Source: CAVSRC01 sp963785065 (GTDB lineage Bacteria > Pseudomonadota > Alphaproteobacteria > Rhizobiales > Kaistiaceae). From it: a stretch of DNA of 64,000 nt. The notes under the pieces are model-generated. The model was not told the DNA's origin. It saw only the letters and a list, made by a program, of their open reading frames with translations, and did no database searches. Where the stretch lies: the NCBI GenBank assembly GCA_963785065.1, contig CAWATX010000004.1, positions 1,116,001 through 1,180,000 on the forward strand, read 5' to 3'. Shown here one piece after another: positions 17,692 through 26,117 of this stretch (the stretch's first letter is position 1; each line of letters begins with the position of its first letter). The position numbers were made by a program, and so were the translations under genes.

Positions 17692-17863
17692 CTATCGGCG
17701 GATAGCTGTGTATGTCGCAAGAGCGCCACATGCGGACGTGTGAAAGCCAGAAATTCACAGAACGACCCAGGTGCTCGGGACCAAAGGACCGATTGCGGGT
17801 ATTGCTGTCTTGGGCAAGGTCGGCAGCTCCGGTCCGCGCGTGCGTCTGGCACGGCGCAGCGGG

Positions 17864-18256
17864 TCACCCCAAATGCAGGAAGGCCGCGAGAAGATCCGTG
17901 CGTCTCAGAACACCGACCAGTTCGCCGCCACGAAGCACCGGATAGGCGCGATAGGGCTTGTTGAGGAACGCCTCGGCCGCTGTGACAAAATCGGTCGATG
18001 CGTCGAGCGTCTCGACGTTGGTCGTCATGTAGTCCCTCACCGATCCGCGCCACTGCCGGTAATAGCTGGCGTTGAGCGCCGAGCGGAAGCAGTCCTTCTG
18101 CGTGATGACGCCGATCAGCGTACCCGTGTCATCGACGACCGAGGCGAGTTGGGCCTTCTTGTTGACCAGCGCGGCAACGGCATCGCGGACCGCCATCTCG
18201 GGCGTCAGGCGGATGACGTCCTTCTGCATGACGGAGTCTATGCGTTCCTCAGTCAT
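17864..18256 (-). CDS. CBS-domain protein at the end of the NQR operon
   Basis: A 130-aa protein made almost entirely of a CBS pair: first motif around VMQKDVIRLTPEMAVRDAVA, second around YMTTNVETLDASTDFVTAAE, ending GGELVGVLRRTDLL. CBS pairs bind adenine nucleotides and report energy state. The start is ATG 18256, which overlaps the stop of the nqrM gene by 8 bp, so the two are translationally coupled. It is the ninth gene of the nqrA-led operon. Linkage of a CBS protein to NQR suggests nucleotide-dependent control of the pump or its assembly (inference). Confidence 0.85.
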   Translation of the reverse strand: MTEERIDSVMQKDVIRLTPEMAVRDAVAALVNKKAQLASVVDDTGTLIGVITQKDCFRSALNASYYRQWRGSVRDYMTTNVETLDASTDFVTAAEAFLNKPYRAYPVLRGGELVGVLRRTDLLAAFLHLG

Positions 18257-18416
18257 GGTGTGCCTCCGCGCGTCGCGGACACACCTCGCACTGCCCGCCG
18301 CCGATGCAATCCAGCCCACCGCAGGAGGTCCGCGGCGGTTTGCCGGCGAGCATGAGTCCGGTTGCCAGGCCCGCGGCGGCCAACGCAACGATGCCGATGG
18401 CGAGGAGCGTCTCCAT
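18249..18416 (-). CDS. nqrM: NqrM, Na+-NQR iron-sulfur maturation factor (small protein)
   Basis: A 55-aa protein: one N-terminal membrane helix (LLAIGIVALAAAGLATGLML) followed by a cysteine-rich tail, SCGGLDCIGGGQCEVCPRR, with four cysteines (32, 37, 43, 46). This is the plan of NqrM (DUF539), with its conserved SCGGL and paired cysteines; family members deliver iron for the NqrD/NqrE cluster. It lies 9 bp after apbE, the usual NQR neighbour. Its stop overlaps the CBS gene start by 8 bp. It is too short for common ORF cut-offs and easily missed. Confidence 0.85.
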   Translation of the reverse strand: METLLAIGIVALAAAGLATGLMLAGKPPRTSCGGLDCIGGGQCEVCPRRAEAHHD

Positions 18417-18425
18417 GCCGTCACC

Positions 18426-19415
18426 TTAAGCCAGATACCTTGAAAATGAACCCGTTGTGATGCGCTTGAGGTCCCGGCCGTCGGCCATCACGAACAGGGC
18501 ATCAATCCCATTGCGGCGCGCCAATTCCGGTCCGCGGTCGGCGCCGGCGGCAAACAACGCGGTAGCCCAGCCATCGGCGATCATGGTGGTCGGTGCAATC
18601 ACCGAGACCGAGGCGAGATCGCTGTCGGCCGGCTCGCCCGTCGACGGATCGATGATGTGGCTGTAGCGCCGCTGGCCGATCTCGTAGCTGTTGGCGCGGC
18701 TGCCCGAGGTGGCGACGGCCATGCCGCCGAGGTCGAGCACCTCGACGGCGCCGTTGATGCCCGGGCGCGGGTCCTCGACCGCCACATGCCAGGGCCGGCC
18801 GGAGGGATGCGTCCCGCCGGCAGCCACTTCGCCGCCGAGGTCGATGACGAAATCGCCATGGCCGGCGTCCTTGAGGATGTCGGCCATGCGGTCGAGGGCA
18901 TAGCCCTTGGCGATGCCGCAGAGGTCCAGCGTCAGGCCGTCATGCACCTTGGACATGGCGTCGCCCGAAACACTGACCCCCCGCCAGTCGGGCACGGCGT
19001 CGCCCTTGATAGGACCGAATCCCCAGCGGGCGACCAGCGGCCCGACGGTCGGATCGAACTCGCCACCGCTGGTGCCGGCCAGGGCGAGCGCGGCCGAGGT
19101 CACACCGACGAGCTCCGCTGGCATCGGCATGGTGCCGGCGCCGGCGCGGTTGAAGCGCGTCACATCGCTGTCGGCGCGCCAGGGCGACATCTGCCGGTCG
19201 ATCGCGGCGAGCGTCTCGTCGATGCGGCCGCGCAGCCGCTCGATGTCGACGCTGTCGGGCACCGAGATGCTCCATTCGGTGGCGAAGGCGCGGCCCTCCA
19301 TGGTGCGCACGGCCGGGGCGGCGTAGGCCAGCCCCGGCATGGCCAGAGCCAGGGCGGAACCACCGCCGAGGGCGAGAAAGGCGCGTCGGTTCATCCTGGA
19401 GGTCGCAGCGCTCAT
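18426..19415 (-). CDS. apbE: FAD:protein FMN transferase
   Basis: A 329-aa flavin transferase that attaches FMN through phosphoester bonds to Thr in NQR/RNF subunits. The N-terminus has an export signal with a twin-arginine look (MNRRAFLALGGGSALALAMPG), so it acts in the periplasm. Family motifs are ARWGFGP, LDLCGIAKGYALDRM, VIDLGGEVAAGG and HIIDPSTGEPA. It begins 3 bp after nqrF. In this operon the only visible FMN-acceptor motif is in NqrC. Confidence 0.95.
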   Translation of the reverse strand: MSAATSRMNRRAFLALGGGSALALAMPGLAYAAPAVRTMEGRAFATEWSISVPDSVDIERLRGRIDETLAAIDRQMSPWRADSDVTRFNRAGAGTMPMPAELVGVTSAALALAGTSGGEFDPTVGPLVARWGFGPIKGDAVPDWRGVSVSGDAMSKVHDGLTLDLCGIAKGYALDRMADILKDAGHGDFVIDLGGEVAAGGTHPSGRPWHVAVEDPRPGINGAVEVLDLGGMAVATSGSRANSYEIGQRRYSHIIDPSTGEPADSDLASVSVIAPTTMIADGWATALFAAGADRGPELARRNGIDALFVMADGRDLKRITTGSFSRYLA

Positions 19416-19418
19416 GGT

Positions 19419-20645
19419 TCAGATTCCAAAGTCGTCGTTGAAGATCGAATGCCGCTCCACGCCAAGCCGTTCGAGCATGGCGAACACGGCTGAAATCATC
19501 ACCGGCGGACCGCAGAGATAGTATTCGCAGTCTTCCGGTGCAGGGTGCCGGCTCATCGCGGCACGGACGACCTCGTGGATGAAGCCGGTTGCGCCCGTCC
19601 AGCGATCGCCGGGAGCGGGCTCGGAGAGGGCCGGCGTCCAGGTGAAATTGTCGTGGGCCTTGGCGATGGCGTCAAATTCCTCGCGATAGAACAGGTCTGC
19701 CGCCGAGCGCGCGCCATAGAAGAAGGTCATCTTGCGCCTGGTCCCGATGCCGACCTGCTCGTGCACCATGGCCCGCATCGGCGCCATGCCGACGCCGCCG
19801 CCGATGAACACCATGTCGCGTGTCGTCGGCTGGATCTGGAAATCGCCATATGGCCCGGAGGCCTCGATCGTGTCGCCCGGCTTGAGCGCGAACAGATGCG
19901 AGGAGACGACGCCGGGCGTGATGTCTTCCTCGTGGCCGGCGGGCGGCACGGCGAGGCGGATGTTGAAGACCAGCTTGCCCGCGGCAACATCTTCGGGGCG
20001 GCAGGCGATCGAATAGGCGCGGGTGACCGGCTTCGGCAATTCGGCATGCATCTGGCGCCAGCCGGCAATGTTCCAGATTTCCTCGAATTGATGCGGCATC
20101 TGGAGCGAACCGAGATCGAGCGAATAGGCGGGCGCCGTCAACTGCATGAAATTGCCGGCTCGGAAGGCGATGTCGCGCCCGTGCGGCACGTCGAGCACCA
20201 GTTCGCGGATCAGCGGCGCCAGCATGCGGTTGGATGCCACCGTGCACTCGAAGCCTTCGGCGACGAGGATCTCGGTCGGAACCTCCACCGACACCGGTCC
20301 GCGCAACTGGGTCTGGCAGGCCAGCCGCTTGTTCGCCCGGCGCTCTGCCGCCGACAGCACGCCCTTTTCGGTGGCCTGCGGTTGGCCGCCACCCTCGCCG
20401 GTGACCGTCACCCGGCAGAGCCCGCAGGTGCCGCTGCCGCCGCAGGCCGCCGGGATGCCGACGCCAGCGCCATGCAACACGCCAAGAAGGCGATCGCCGC
20501 GTGAAGCCTCGATGATCTTGCCTTCGTTGACGGTAACCAGAACCACTTCCTGCGGCACGAGGCTGCGCTTGGCCAACACCAGGCCGACCGCCATGATGAC
20601 GATGAGTCCGATGATGACGCCGCTGCCGATACCGATTTCGATCAT
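19419..20645 (-). CDS. nqrF: Na+-translocating NADH:quinone reductase subunit F
   Basis: The NADH-oxidising subunit, 408 aa: one N-terminal helix (VIIGLIVIMAVGLVLA), a [2Fe-2S] domain with Cys68, Cys74 and Cys77 (CGGSGTCGLC) and Cys110, then the FAD domain (RAYSIACRPED) and the NADH domain (FIGGGVGMAPMRAM ... YYLCGPPVMI). All cofactor residues I looked for are present. The start is ATG 20645 in an ATGA overlap with nqrE. It passes electrons from NADH through FAD and 2Fe-2S to the NqrD/E cluster. Confidence 0.97.
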   Translation of the reverse strand: MIEIGIGSGVIIGLIVIMAVGLVLAKRSLVPQEVVLVTVNEGKIIEASRGDRLLGVLHGAGVGIPAACGGSGTCGLCRVTVTGEGGGQPQATEKGVLSAAERRANKRLACQTQLRGPVSVEVPTEILVAEGFECTVASNRMLAPLIRELVLDVPHGRDIAFRAGNFMQLTAPAYSLDLGSLQMPHQFEEIWNIAGWRQMHAELPKPVTRAYSIACRPEDVAAGKLVFNIRLAVPPAGHEEDITPGVVSSHLFALKPGDTIEASGPYGDFQIQPTTRDMVFIGGGVGMAPMRAMVHEQVGIGTRRKMTFFYGARSAADLFYREEFDAIAKAHDNFTWTPALSEPAPGDRWTGATGFIHEVVRAAMSRHPAPEDCEYYLCGPPVMISAVFAMLERLGVERHSIFNDDFGI

Positions 20646-21253
20646 GCCGCCACCATCAGCGCGAAGGCGGAAAATCCGAGCGACATCATGCCGGCAAGGA
20701 TGAAGGTGATGCCGAGGCCCCTGAGCCCGCCGGGCAGATCGGCATAGGCCATGCGCTGACGAATGCCAGCGAGCATGACGACGGCAATGGCAAAGCCGAA
20801 GCCGCCAGCCAGACCGTAAACAAAGGATTCCATGATGTCATAGTGACGATCGACCGCCAGCAGCGAACCGGCGAGAATGGCGCAATGCACGGTCAGGAGC
20901 GGCAGGAACACGCCGAATGAGGCGTAGATGGCCGGAAAGAAACGGTCCATCACCATTTCGATGAGCTGGATCGACGCGGCGATGACGCCGATGAAGGCGA
21001 TCAGCTTCAGATAGGAGAGGTCGAGATCCGGCATGCCGGCCCAGGCCCATGCGCCCGGGGCCAGAAGGAACTGGTAGATGGCCTGGTTGAGCGCCGCGGT
21101 GACGCCGAGGGACGCGGTCACCGCAATGCCGAGCCCGATCGCGGTGCCGACACTGCGGGACAGCGCCATGAAGGTGCACAACCCCAGGAACAGGGTCAGC
21201 GGCATGTTCTCGACGAAGGCCGCCTTGAGGACGAGGCCGATGGGATCGCTCAT
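20642..21253 (-). CDS. nqrE: Na+-translocating NADH:quinone reductase subunit E
   Basis: A 203-aa membrane subunit with six predicted helices. It carries the two cysteines that, with those of NqrD, hold the intramembrane iron centre: Cys26 in LFLGLCTFMA and Cys124 in TVHCAILAG. The start overlaps the nqrD stop (ATGA) and the stop overlaps nqrF (ATGA). Length and topology are normal for the family. Confidence 0.97.
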   Translation of the reverse strand: MSDPIGLVLKAAFVENMPLTLFLGLCTFMALSRSVGTAIGLGIAVTASLGVTAALNQAIYQFLLAPGAWAWAGMPDLDLSYLKLIAFIGVIAASIQLIEMVMDRFFPAIYASFGVFLPLLTVHCAILAGSLLAVDRHYDIMESFVYGLAGGFGFAIAVVMLAGIRQRMAYADLPGGLRGLGITFILAGMMSLGFSAFALMVAA

Positions 21254-21915
21254 GCCCGGCTCTCCTTCTTCGCCAGCGGCTGATGCTCGGGCGCCTCGAT
21301 CTGGTAGGTGTTGAGAGAGCGGACGATCCAGACCAGTCCGCCGAGCAGGAAGAAGGCACTCGGCGCCAGCATCATCAGCGAAAGCGGCGTGTACCAGCCA
21401 CCCTGATCAATGGTCGGGAGGACCGGAAAGCCGAGAAGGCTTCCCTTGCCGAACAGCTCGCGCACGGAACCGACGATGACCAGCACCATCGAGTAGCCCA
21501 GGCCGTTGCCGAGCGCGTCGAACATCGAGCGGATCGGCGGATTGCTGCGCGCGAAGGATTCGGTGCGCCCCAGCACGATGCAGTTCGTCGTGATCAGCGC
21601 AACATAGACCGACAGTCGTTTGCTGATGTCGAAGAAATAGGCCTGGAGGAACTGGTCGATCACGATCACCAGCGAGGCGACGATGATGATCTGGACGATC
21701 AGCCGGATCGAATCCGGAATGTGGCGCCGGATGAGGCTGACGAACAGGGAAGACAGGATCAGCACAATGGTCAGGGACGCGGCCATGGTGATGGATGTGT
21801 CGAGCGTCGTGGTGACGGCGAGCGAAGAGCAAAGCCCGAGGATCTGCAGCATCACCGGATTCTGCCGGATCAGCGGGTCGGTCAGCGTGCCCCAGTTAAA
21901 TCCCCTTGTGGCCAT
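21250..21915 (-). CDS. nqrD: Na+-translocating NADH:quinone reductase subunit D
   Basis: A 221-aa membrane subunit with the family start DPLIRQNPVMLQILGLCSSLAV broken here after LGLC, and the conserved cysteines at positions 29 and 112 (LITTNCIVLGRTE). These match the ligands of the NqrD/E iron centre. The gene begins 3 bp after the nqrC stop and overlaps nqrE by 4 bp. Confidence 0.97.
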   Translation of the reverse strand: MATRGFNWGTLTDPLIRQNPVMLQILGLCSSLAVTTTLDTSITMAASLTIVLILSSLFVSLIRRHIPDSIRLIVQIIIVASLVIVIDQFLQAYFFDISKRLSVYVALITTNCIVLGRTESFARSNPPIRSMFDALGNGLGYSMVLVIVGSVRELFGKGSLLGFPVLPTIDQGGWYTPLSLMMLAPSAFFLLGGLVWIVRSLNTYQIEAPEHQPLAKKESRA

Positions 21916-21918
21916 TGC

Positions 21919-22719
21919 CTAGAATTCTCCCCGCTGCACGGCCGCGAAGAATTTGCCGTAGCCCTCAGGACCGACCCAGAAGCGGACGATCTGCGCCATC
22001 GCGTTGCTGGTGCGGGTGGCACCGGTGATGGCATCCACCTCATATTCGTTGCTGCCGCCGCCGCGCTGGATATTGAAGCGCAGCTGGCCGCTCGGATCAC
22101 GGATCTTGGTGCCGGGGAACTGGGCCAGCCAGGCCGGCTCCTCGATGCGCCCGCCGAGGCCCGGGGTCTCGACCTCCTGGGTGATGGCAAGGCCGGCGAT
22201 GGTGTTCATGTCGCCCTGAACGGCCAGCATCCCCTGGATGGGTCCCTGATAGCCGGCCCCGGCGATCGGCAGGATGGCCAGCGACACCTTGTCGTCGGCA
22301 CGCAGGATGTAGACCTTGGCGTAATCGGGCCGCCTGCCGATATCTGCGAGGTCTTCCGCCGGCGTCAGCGTGCGCCAGTTGGCGGGATCCTCCAGGGTCT
22401 TTTCCAGGGTCTCCGGGGTCACATCCTTGGCGGCCCAGCCGGTCTTGAGGTTGACGACCACTGCCGACAGCGCATTGCCGCCGGCTTGCTTGACCAGGTC
22501 GCCCATGCCCGGGATCGCAGAGAGGAGCGCCTCGAGGCGCACCTGCTGCTCGTGGGCACGGTTTGCCGCCTGAATGGGCCGCAGGACCACGGTGGCGCCG
22601 TTGACGAGCAGCGCACAGACCGCTGCGACGATGAAAGCCACCGCGATCGTCTTCGTGCGGCTCTCGTTCGGCAGGGCCAGAAAGCGCTTCCAGGCCGAGT
22701 GGGGGTTCAGGTCAGCCAA
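21919..22719 (-). CDS. nqrC: Na+-translocating NADH:quinone reductase subunit C
   Basis: A 266-aa subunit with one N-terminal membrane helix (TIAVAFIVAAVCALLVNG) and a periplasmic FMN-binding domain. The flavinylation motif is present as DAITGATRTS; the acceptor is the second Thr of TGAT (residue 235). The first residue of the usual SGAT is Thr instead of Ser. Other family blocks are GYQGPIQGMLAV and ETPGLGGRI. It overlaps nqrB by 8 bp. Confidence 0.96.
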   Translation of the reverse strand: MADLNPHSAWKRFLALPNESRTKTIAVAFIVAAVCALLVNGATVVLRPIQAANRAHEQQVRLEALLSAIPGMGDLVKQAGGNALSAVVVNLKTGWAAKDVTPETLEKTLEDPANWRTLTPAEDLADIGRRPDYAKVYILRADDKVSLAILPIAGAGYQGPIQGMLAVQGDMNTIAGLAITQEVETPGLGGRIEEPAWLAQFPGTKIRDPSGQLRFNIQRGGGSNEYEVDAITGATRTSNAMAQIVRFWVGPEGYGKFFAAVQRGEF

Positions 22720-23488
22720 GGTGTCGTCTCCTCAGGGCAAGCCAGGAGGCAATTGCGTTTTCGTCGAGAATGGGCGCCGCGAGCGAGGCGAGAAGCGCCG
22801 CCGCGACGCAGAGCTGGATGGCGGCCGCCCCGTTCCAATTGACTGCGAACAGAACGACCAGAGCGGCGAACAGCGCGCCGTAGAGCCAGCGCCCGAGCCG
22901 CGTCGATGCGCTCGCTACGGGATCGCAGACCAGCAGCACCATGACGGCGGCGATCGCCGGAAAGGTATCGGAGAAATCGACACCGGCCAGATAGGCAATG
23001 GCGAAGACCACCAGTGCCCCGAGGATCGTGCGGCCGGAGAAGACGCCCGTAAGCGAGCCGATCAGGGCCGCGGGAATCGCCGCCCAGCCGATCTGGAGGA
23101 TGAGGTCGGGCCAGGGCGCAGCGGGAAAGCCGAAGCCGAGGAAGGACAGCGTGAGCGTCGCCGGGTTGAGAATGTTGCGTCCCCACCCGCCAAAGACCAG
23201 TTCGGCCATGACAACACCAAAGCTCAGGCCGAGCAGCAACTGGACGATGCCCAGGTTCTCAGGCGCGAGGATGGCGATGGCGAGTGCCGTCACCGCTCCG
23301 GCGAAGGACGGCGGCTGGGCCCGGGCGAGCATGAAGGCGACATGCCAAATGCCGGCGAAGACGAGGAAGAAGACGAGCCGGCCGGCAGCCGCCAGGCCAT
23401 CGACCTGCAGCCACATGACCGCGAGCGGCAGCAGGGCGGCCAGGACCATCAGAGCAACAGTCTCGCGATCCCACAATCCGCGTATCAA
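22712..23488 (-). CDS. nqrB: Short NqrB-type subunit lacking the FMN-attachment motif
   Basis: Identified by position and by the core FGVVMAELVFGGWGRNILNP, which carries the flavin-site GRN-x-x-NPA, and by DPVASAST and the C-terminal LAAPILDENAIASW. It is only 258 aa, against roughly 400 in standard NqrB: the N-terminal cytoplasmic part and first helices are missing, and the segment between GFGFPA and SGRTILG is shortened so that no SGAT sequence remains. The start is TTG 23488 in a TTGA overlap with nqrA. Upstream the frame is antisense to nqrA and arginine-rich, so a longer start is unlikely. It may work without the covalent FMN, or electrons may take another route. Confidence 0.85.
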   Translation of the reverse strand: MIRGLWDRETVALMVLAALLPLAVMWLQVDGLAAAGRLVFFLVFAGIWHVAFMLARAQPPSFAGAVTALAIAILAPENLGIVQLLLGLSFGVVMAELVFGGWGRNILNPATLTLSFLGFGFPAAPWPDLILQIGWAAIPAALIGSLTGVFSGRTILGALVVFAIAYLAGVDFSDTFPAIAAVMVLLVCDPVASASTRLGRWLYGALFAALVVLFAVNWNGAAAIQLCVAAALLASLAAPILDENAIASWLALRRRHLG

Positions 23489-24762
23489 CCGACTTCCTCC
23501 TGCTCGATCCGTTCCAGCAAGGCCGTCAACACCTCCGAGAAACGCGGCTCGGCACCCGTCACGTAGTCGACCAGCGACATGTCCTCGGCCAGGAACGACA
23601 AGGCACCGAGCTTGACCGCGGTTTCCGCGTCGCCGGAGGAGAGCGCGCGGAGCAGCGCGGCGGCGGGCAGGGCGCCACCCATGGCGTGATCGACGGCGGC
23701 GGTCGGAATGACCGGAAGCGGCCGCGACGCGCCCTGCAGGGCGGACAGGAACCAGTGATGCCGCTGGCCGCCGGTATCGCCGCTGATGACCGTCGTCTGG
23801 CGATGGCGCGGACCGAGCCATCTGGCCTCGTGGCCGTCGAGCGCCGAACCGGACAGGATGGTGTGGCGCCCCGGCTTCACCAGCCCATGGCTCAATCCCC
23901 GAAGGTCGGCGCCGGCCTGGCAGCGGACGAAACGCTGCTCGCGCAGCGCCGATCCGGCGACCGAGATCAGGCGCGTCTCGGGCACCAGGCCGGTTTCGAG
24001 AAATGCCCCGAGGTCGGCCACGTCCTCGGCGTGCAGATCCCAGACCGGCCTGCCTGTTTCAGCCGGGTGTATCTGATGAATCTGGAAGCCGGGCAGGCCC
24101 CAGGGATGACCCCCGCCGCTCTTGACGATGCGGACGCGCTCGCCGAGCGGCTTGGCGTCGAAGATCTCGCTGCCGCGGGGCTGGCACACATAGACCGGCC
24201 CCTCGCCCATCTTCAGAAGGATACGCAGGCCACGCTCGAAATCGGTCTCGCGGCCGGCAAGCGCCAGGCGCGGATCGGGCGCGGCGGGACGGGTGTCGAG
24301 CGCCATGACGACGATCGCCGCCGGAGTTTCGTTGGGCCGCGGCTCCTGACCAAAGGGCCGCGAGCGAAAGACGCGCCACAGGCCGGCTTCCTGCAGCGCC
24401 CCGCGGACGGCCGCCGGATCGTCGAGAGCCTTGGCGGCGCGGGTATCGAACGCGTGCCGCCCGGCATCCGATTCGAGATAGAAGATGATTCGCGACAAGC
24501 GGTGGCCGGCGTCGAGGCCGATCCTGGCGATCCGGGCGGCCATCGGCGCCGCAACGGTGATTTCGGGGTGGCGCCGCGAGCGCAGGACGGGAGCGCCCTG
24601 GGCGACGCGATCACCCTCGGCGACCAGCGGCTCGACTCGAAAATCGTCGTCCCAGGCCGCCGTCAGCCCCGCTTCTTCCGTGATGTGGATCGGCACCGGG
24701 TTGGGTGGCGTGGGCATGTCCGCCACACGAACACTCAATCCGCCCCCCGGGTTCCATCGCAC
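23485..24762 (-). CDS. nqrA: Na+-translocating NADH:quinone reductase subunit A
   Basis: The large cytoplasmic subunit and first gene of the NQR operon, 425 aa from GTG 24762. The start region reads GGGLSVRVADMPTP, which aligns with the KGLDLPIAG opening of the family. Family blocks include HPEITVAAPMAARIARI, WDLHAEDVADLGAFLETG and the C-terminal AVKLGALSFLAEDMSLVDYV. The frame is open up to 24879 but the extra 39 residues do not match the family. It is divergent from a pentaheme cytochrome gene, 131 bp away. Confidence 0.94.
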   Translation of the reverse strand: MRWNPGGGLSVRVADMPTPPNPVPIHITEEAGLTAAWDDDFRVEPLVAEGDRVAQGAPVLRSRRHPEITVAAPMAARIARIGLDAGHRLSRIIFYLESDAGRHAFDTRAAKALDDPAAVRGALQEAGLWRVFRSRPFGQEPRPNETPAAIVVMALDTRPAAPDPRLALAGRETDFERGLRILLKMGEGPVYVCQPRGSEIFDAKPLGERVRIVKSGGGHPWGLPGFQIHQIHPAETGRPVWDLHAEDVADLGAFLETGLVPETRLISVAGSALREQRFVRCQAGADLRGLSHGLVKPGRHTILSGSALDGHEARWLGPRHRQTTVISGDTGGQRHHWFLSALQGASRPLPVIPTAAVDHAMGGALPAAALLRALSSGDAETAVKLGALSFLAEDMSLVDYVTGAEPRFSEVLTALLERIEQEEVG

Positions 24763-24832
24763 CGTCGCATTCTCCGCGTCGCCCCGCAACTGGCCGTTAG
24801 CGGCGTGTTGCGCAATGTCGGTCCGTTTTGTA

Positions 24833-24849
24833 TTGTTACAAAGTAACAA
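24833..24849. promoter_or_regulatory. Perfect palindrome between nqrA and the cytochrome gene
   Basis: TTGTTAC-AAA-GTAACAA is a perfect 7-bp inverted repeat with a 3-bp centre, midway in the divergent spacer (71 bp from nqrA, 44 bp from the cytochrome start). Its symmetry and position make it a likely operator acting on both directions, so the cytochrome and the NQR operon are probably co-regulated (inference). I cannot name the regulator. Confidence 0.55.
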
Positions 24850-24893
24850 CATGACAGCGCAATAGCGCAGATCGAACAAGCATAGGGGCGAAT

Positions 24894-26117
24894 ATGCTGC
24901 GTCGATTGATCAATCATGCTGAGCTGGTGGCGGCAGCGGCCATTCTGTCGACGTGGGTCATCGCGGTGTCGTTCGCGCAGTCCACGCCAGACGCTGCGGC
25001 TCCGGCCGCCGCAGCGGCGCCGGCAGCGGAAGCGGCTGCACCGGCAGCGGACGCGGCAAAACCGGTCTACATCTTTCCCAAGTCCGGCCCCTTCAATCCC
25101 GAAAATATCGACATTCCGAACTTCAAGATGATTGAAGCCTGGTCGCGCTCGGCTCACGCGAACCTGTCGGCCGAAGCGTTCTCGCACTGGAACAGCGAGG
25201 GCGTGATTCCGCCTGAGTGTTCGGTGTGCCATTCCGGCGCCGGCTTCCGTTCGTTCCATGGCCTCGACGGCAGCCCCAAAGGTCTGCCCGAGAAACCGGT
25301 TCCGGTCGGCGGCGTCGTCGATTGCGAGACCTGCCACAATCCCAAGCTCTCGACGATCACCGAGATCACCTTCCCCTCGGGCGTCAAGCATCCGGTGACT
25401 GGCGTCGAGGCAGCCTGCATGACCTGCCATCAGGGCCGCGAATTGGGGCTATCGGTCGCCAAGGCGACCGACGGCATGGCCGACGACACGGTCAATGGGA
25501 AGCTGCGCTTCATCAATCCGCACTACAGGCTGGCCGCGGCAACCAATCTCGGTGGCTACGGCCAAGCCGGCTACCAGTATGCGGGCAAGACCTATTCGGG
25601 CCGCTTCCTGCATGCCAAGCCGATCTCCACCTGCGTTTCCTGCCACGACCCGCATTCGCTGACGGTCTCCGAAGAGACTTGCGCGACCTGTCACCAGACC
25701 GGCAAACCGGATGACATCCGCGTGCAGCATGTGAGCTTCGACGGCAGCGGCAATATCGAGAAGGGCATCAAGGCCGACATCACCGCCAACGCCGACAAGC
25801 TCAAGCAGACCTTCTTCGCCTATGCGGCCAAGGTCGTTGGCACGCCCATGATCTTCGACGGCGAGCACTATCCGTACTTCTTCGCCGATGCCAACGGCGA
25901 CGGCGTCGTCGACCAGAACGCGGAAGGCAAGGTCGTGGCGTATGCGACCTGGACGCCACGCCTTCTCAAGGCGGTCTACAATTGGAAGGTCGTGACCGCC
26001 GATCCCGGCATCCACGCGCACAACCCCTACTACGCGCTCGAGCTCCTCTACGATTCGATCGCGGATCTCGGCAGCGCCGAGGGCATGACCGTGGACATGA
26101 CCGGCATGCTGAGATGA
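24894..26117 (+). CDS. Exported pentaheme c-type cytochrome, divergent from nqr
   Basis: A 407-aa protein with a hydrophobic N-terminus (LVAAAAILSTWVIAVSFA) followed by an Ala/Pro-rich linker, then five CxxCH heme-binding motifs starting at residues 109 (CSVCH), 144 (CETCH), 175 (CMTCH), 247 (CVSCH) and 263 (CATCH). Extra His residues (SAHANLS, KHPVTG, NPHYRL) could be distal heme ligands. The uncleaved-looking helix may anchor it to the inner membrane facing the periplasm. Standard NQR has no heme, so this neighbour suggests electron exchange between periplasmic carriers and the NQR complex, similar in arrangement to MmcA beside Rnf in Methanosarcina (analogy, not homology). The 250 bp after it hold no gene I can support. 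Confidence 0.92.
   Translation: MLRRLINHAELVAAAAILSTWVIAVSFAQSTPDAAAPAAAAAPAAEAAAPAADAAKPVYIFPKSGPFNPENIDIPNFKMIEAWSRSAHANLSAEAFSHWNSEGVIPPECSVCHSGAGFRSFHGLDGSPKGLPEKPVPVGGVVDCETCHNPKLSTITEITFPSGVKHPVTGVEAACMTCHQGRELGLSVAKATDGMADDTVNGKLRFINPHYRLAAATNLGGYGQAGYQYAGKTYSGRFLHAKPISTCVSCHDPHSLTVSEETCATCHQTGKPDDIRVQHVSFDGSGNIEKGIKADITANADKLKQTFFAYAAKVVGTPMIFDGEHYPYFFADANGDGVVDQNAEGKVVAYATWTPRLLKAVYNWKVVTADPGIHAHNPYYALELLYDSIADLGSAEGMTVDMTGMLR

Noticed and set aside
23489..23821. Upstream extension of the nqrB frame that would make it near full length
   Set aside because: The extra residues are Arg/Pro/Gly-rich, antisense-like in composition, overlap nqrA and show no membrane helices or NqrB motifs.
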